A DNA stretch of 64,000 nt from Bugulina stolonifera (lineage: Eukaryota; Bryozoa; Gymnolaemata; Cheilostomatida; Bugulidae). A program made the translations under genes and the position numbers. Location of the stretch: positions 2,728,001 through 2,792,000 of the forward strand of contig OW285195.1 in the NCBI GenBank assembly GCA_935421135.1. Reading direction: 5' to 3'. Each line of letters starts with the position of its first letter. The stretch's first letter is position 1. Shown in pieces: positions 62,401 through 64,000 of the stretch. The notes beneath the pieces were generated by a model that saw nothing but the letters and a program-made list of their open reading frames with translations, was not told the origin of the DNA and searched no databases.

Positions 62401-63151
62401 TCTATTAATGGATACTAGAAATGAGGCTCATTCAGCATGAGGCTGTTGGATTTAATCTGTAATAATACTAACAGTTGAGTAAGTATTTTATTCATCGTCT
62501 GACATATAAACATGCATGCAGGTAGATTTATCTGATAGTAATCTCCAATGTACTTTACAACTATCATGTTAGTCAAACCATTATCAGTCAGACATTGGTT
62601 CATTATTGCTATTATTGTCAGTGAATGCAGTAATGAGTCCATGGCTACTAATAAGCTATTGATCATAGTTAGAAGTTGTCCTCTCCCAATTTATCTTCTT
62701 TCCTTTCAAAAAGGGAAAATAAATTGGGAGAGGACAATTTCTAATTATGATCAATAGCTTATTAGTGCCCATGAATGAGTCGCTATGTCTCATAACTATC
62801 TGAGGGCTAAGTCTCGGAAGACGACCGATTAGCATTGTTGTTCTTAGTAGATGGGAAATCCCATAGTTTTTCTACTGCAATTACACAATTTTTTGTAATT
62901 TGAAATTATTCCTAAACGCTCTTCTGAAACCACATTGTACCTAACATTCATATCTATATGAGTGCCTACACTATGTGCAATAATAATTATAGTAATTATT
63001 ATTTTACCGGCTAGTACTCCAAATAAGACTATAGCATGCCATGATTCAGTGGATAGTGAAGATAGCCCTAGTCCTAGAATTAAGCAGCTCCCTCCTAGCA
63101 TTTGAATGATCCGGCAGCTAAACCTCTTCACAAGAACTGAGGCTATGGGTG
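56443..63151 (-). CDS. SLC16 / monocarboxylate-transporter-like carrier, 5' end outside the window
   Basis: Eight exons join in phase: 63151-63008, 60426-60166, 59539-59451, 58984-58883, 58671-58539, 58441-58308, 57025-56857, 56567-56443 (stop TAA), about 385 residues. The product is a major-facilitator membrane protein. The first visible exon matches transmembrane helices 2-3 of MCTs (APIASVLVKRF). Exon 60426-60166 carries helices 4-6 with a degenerate MCT motif (SKCFDKHTYLAFSTAVLG). Two short exons form the central cytosolic loop, which is acidic (DEPEEGIEIHTAED). The last four exons give helices 7-12 and a short basic tail KRRLNKER. MCT-family proteins move lactate, pyruvate or related solutes across the plasma membrane; the substrate here is unknown. 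The helix 1 exon lies beyond 64000 or was missed. Confidence 0.85.
57373..57919. mobile_element. hAT-type MITE in a transporter intron
   Basis: The 547-bp element starts TAGTGCTGCG and ends CCCAGCACTA. The flanking 8-bp target duplication is ctaattgg (57365-57372) and ctaactgg (57920-57927), one mismatch. Eight-bp duplications and TAGTGCTG-type ends are hallmarks of hAT elements. Inside the ends, a second inverted pair is seen: cggtatcattcag (57391) twice, with gctgaatga between. No transposase. Confidence 0.85.
59215..59317. repeat. Tandem duplication of about 48 bp
   Basis: Two near-identical units (aaaggcggagcttt, ctattgcaagcactaagtgg, tagctgccagaaaaggc) follow each other in a transporter intron. 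Confidence 0.9.
59845..59927. repeat. Nested palindrome in a transporter intron
   Basis: A perfect 23-bp inverted repeat (ttttggtaaaaaagacaata.. and its complement) surrounds a 37-base loop. The loop itself holds a smaller palindrome (atgact-acta-agtcat). Probably a tiny MITE or foldback. Confidence 0.85.
60845..61175 (-). repeat. GC-rich repeat family, copy in a transporter intron
   Basis: Same family as the cluster at 45572-48075, in reverse orientation: ggtgggtggggtgggtc, gagggccttaggctagg, gccgagatcctgcccgg, atctgattgg, ending near accgtttcat. Confidence 0.82.
61176..62636. other. Transporter intron, no further feature recognised
   Basis: AT-rich sequence of the 2.6 kb intron between 63008 and 60426. 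Around 61430-61470 and 62020-62250 short segments resemble each other but I cannot assign a family. Confidence 0.35.
62637..62775. repeat. Near-perfect palindrome of about 138 bp (foldback/MITE-like)
   Basis: Arms of about 60 bases (catggctactaataagc, tattgatcatagttagaa, gttgtcctctcccaattta) are mirrored by gagaggacaatttctaatta and tgatcaatagcttattag. The spacer is only about 10 bases. The words tgatcaatag and acaactcc recur at 63288-63310, inside a smaller inverted repeat atccaagttg...caacttggat. Confidence 0.85.
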
Positions 63152-63394
63152 CTGAAAAAAGATAATATCGCTAACATCTAAATGCTACAATGTGACAACA
63201 ATGAGCAAACATGTTGAGCATTCATAAACTAATTATTATATTGTTAAGTTACCTTTTTGAATAAAATCCAAGTTGAAGGGGGAACAACTCCAGATTATGA
63301 TCAATAGCATATTGCAACTTGGATTATCTGTCTATCAGCTAATAGTTAATTGAATGACATAATTTCATAGTAAAGCAAGCAAATAAGGGGAACT

Positions 63395-63775
63395 TACTAC
63401 ATGAGAGATGAACTGACTATATGAGAGACGACCTGACTACATGAGAGATGACCTGACTGTATGAGAGATGACCTGACTACATGAGAGATGACCTGACTAC
63501 ATGAGAGATGACCTGACTACATGAGAGATGACCTGACTATATGAGAGATGACCTGACTACATGAGAGATGACCTGACTACATGAGAGATGACCTGACTAT
63601 ATGAGAGATGACCTGACTATATGAGAGATGACCTGACTACATGAGAGATGACCTGACTACATGAGAGATGACCTGACTATATGAGAGATGACCTGACTAC
63701 ATAAGAGATGACCTGACTACATGAGAGATGACCTGACTATATGACAGAGATGACCGGACTATGTGAAAGATGACC
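63395..63775. repeat. 20-bp minisatellite, about 18-19 copies
   Basis: The monomer atgagagatgacctgactac alternates with ..ctgactat; the edges are degenerate. It lies just upstream (in gene direction) of the first visible transporter exon, probably in the preceding intron. Confidence 0.95.
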
Positions 63776-64000
63776 TGACTATATAAGAAATATAATGCAA
63801 AGCTCGTAAATTAATTAAGTAATGAGACTAGTCACATAAAATTAGAACCATGATTGCTCTAGGAACTTCCCTGTAAAGCTATGTAGTGCTAACTCTACTC
63901 TATCAGTAGTGCAATTAAAAACTTCATAGGAGTAGCAGATCAACTGTGAGAGCAATTTTTGTAACGTTGCTATTTCTATAGGCGTTCTAGAATGGGTGAA

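Overview
The window is eukaryotic and almost certainly from an animal. Both multi-exon genes have GT-AG introns with phase-consistent joins, and the proteins are metazoan: a RING/B-box/coiled-coil/NHL-type TRIM protein and a monocarboxylate-transporter-like (SLC16-type) carrier. The sequence is AT-rich and full of TACATGTA-type words, satellites and non-autonomous transposons. A non-vertebrate marine animal fits, and a sponge is possible, but I cannot fix the taxon from this sequence.

Layout. 1-672: 3' part of an LTR. 1060-1232 (-): an orphan first exon encoding a RING finger. 1905-18358: two tandem copies (7.4 and 9.1 kb) of one composite element. Each has inverted-repeat ends, GGGGACC-rich arms and a large internal array of 62-70 bp units. 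19385-20815 and 20860-20997: broken further pieces of the same element. 21061-23865: a 2.8 kb element with perfect terminal inverted repeats of about 46 bp flanked by TA. 25540-26186 (-): a decayed Ulp1-like protease gene. 26929-29210: a 1.12 kb tandem duplication with a SINE-like sequence at the junction and a solo LTR in one copy.

29613-53041 (-): the TRIM gene, seven coding exons, 619 codons. Its intron 5 holds about 9.9 kb of a 41 bp satellite. Introns 2 and 3 hold LINE relics and a GC-rich repeat cluster. Intron 1 holds a complete five-exon gene on the opposite strand (49556-52104, 544 aa) of unassigned, probably transposon-related, type. 54727-55507: a second, near-complete copy of the LTR seen at position 1. 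56443-63151 (-): the last eight exons of the SLC16-like transporter, with a hAT-type MITE, a GC-rich repeat copy and several palindromes in its introns. 63395-63775: a 20 bp minisatellite.

The most informative points are these. The TRIM gene can be rebuilt exon by exon across a 10.7 kb satellite intron and a nested gene. Its RING exon has a twin about 52 kb away with only synonymous differences, which suggests a TRIM gene cluster. The composite element carries its internal repeat arrays as an integral, higher-order-organised part. The very long open frames across 31.5-41.4 kb are products of the satellite, not genes.
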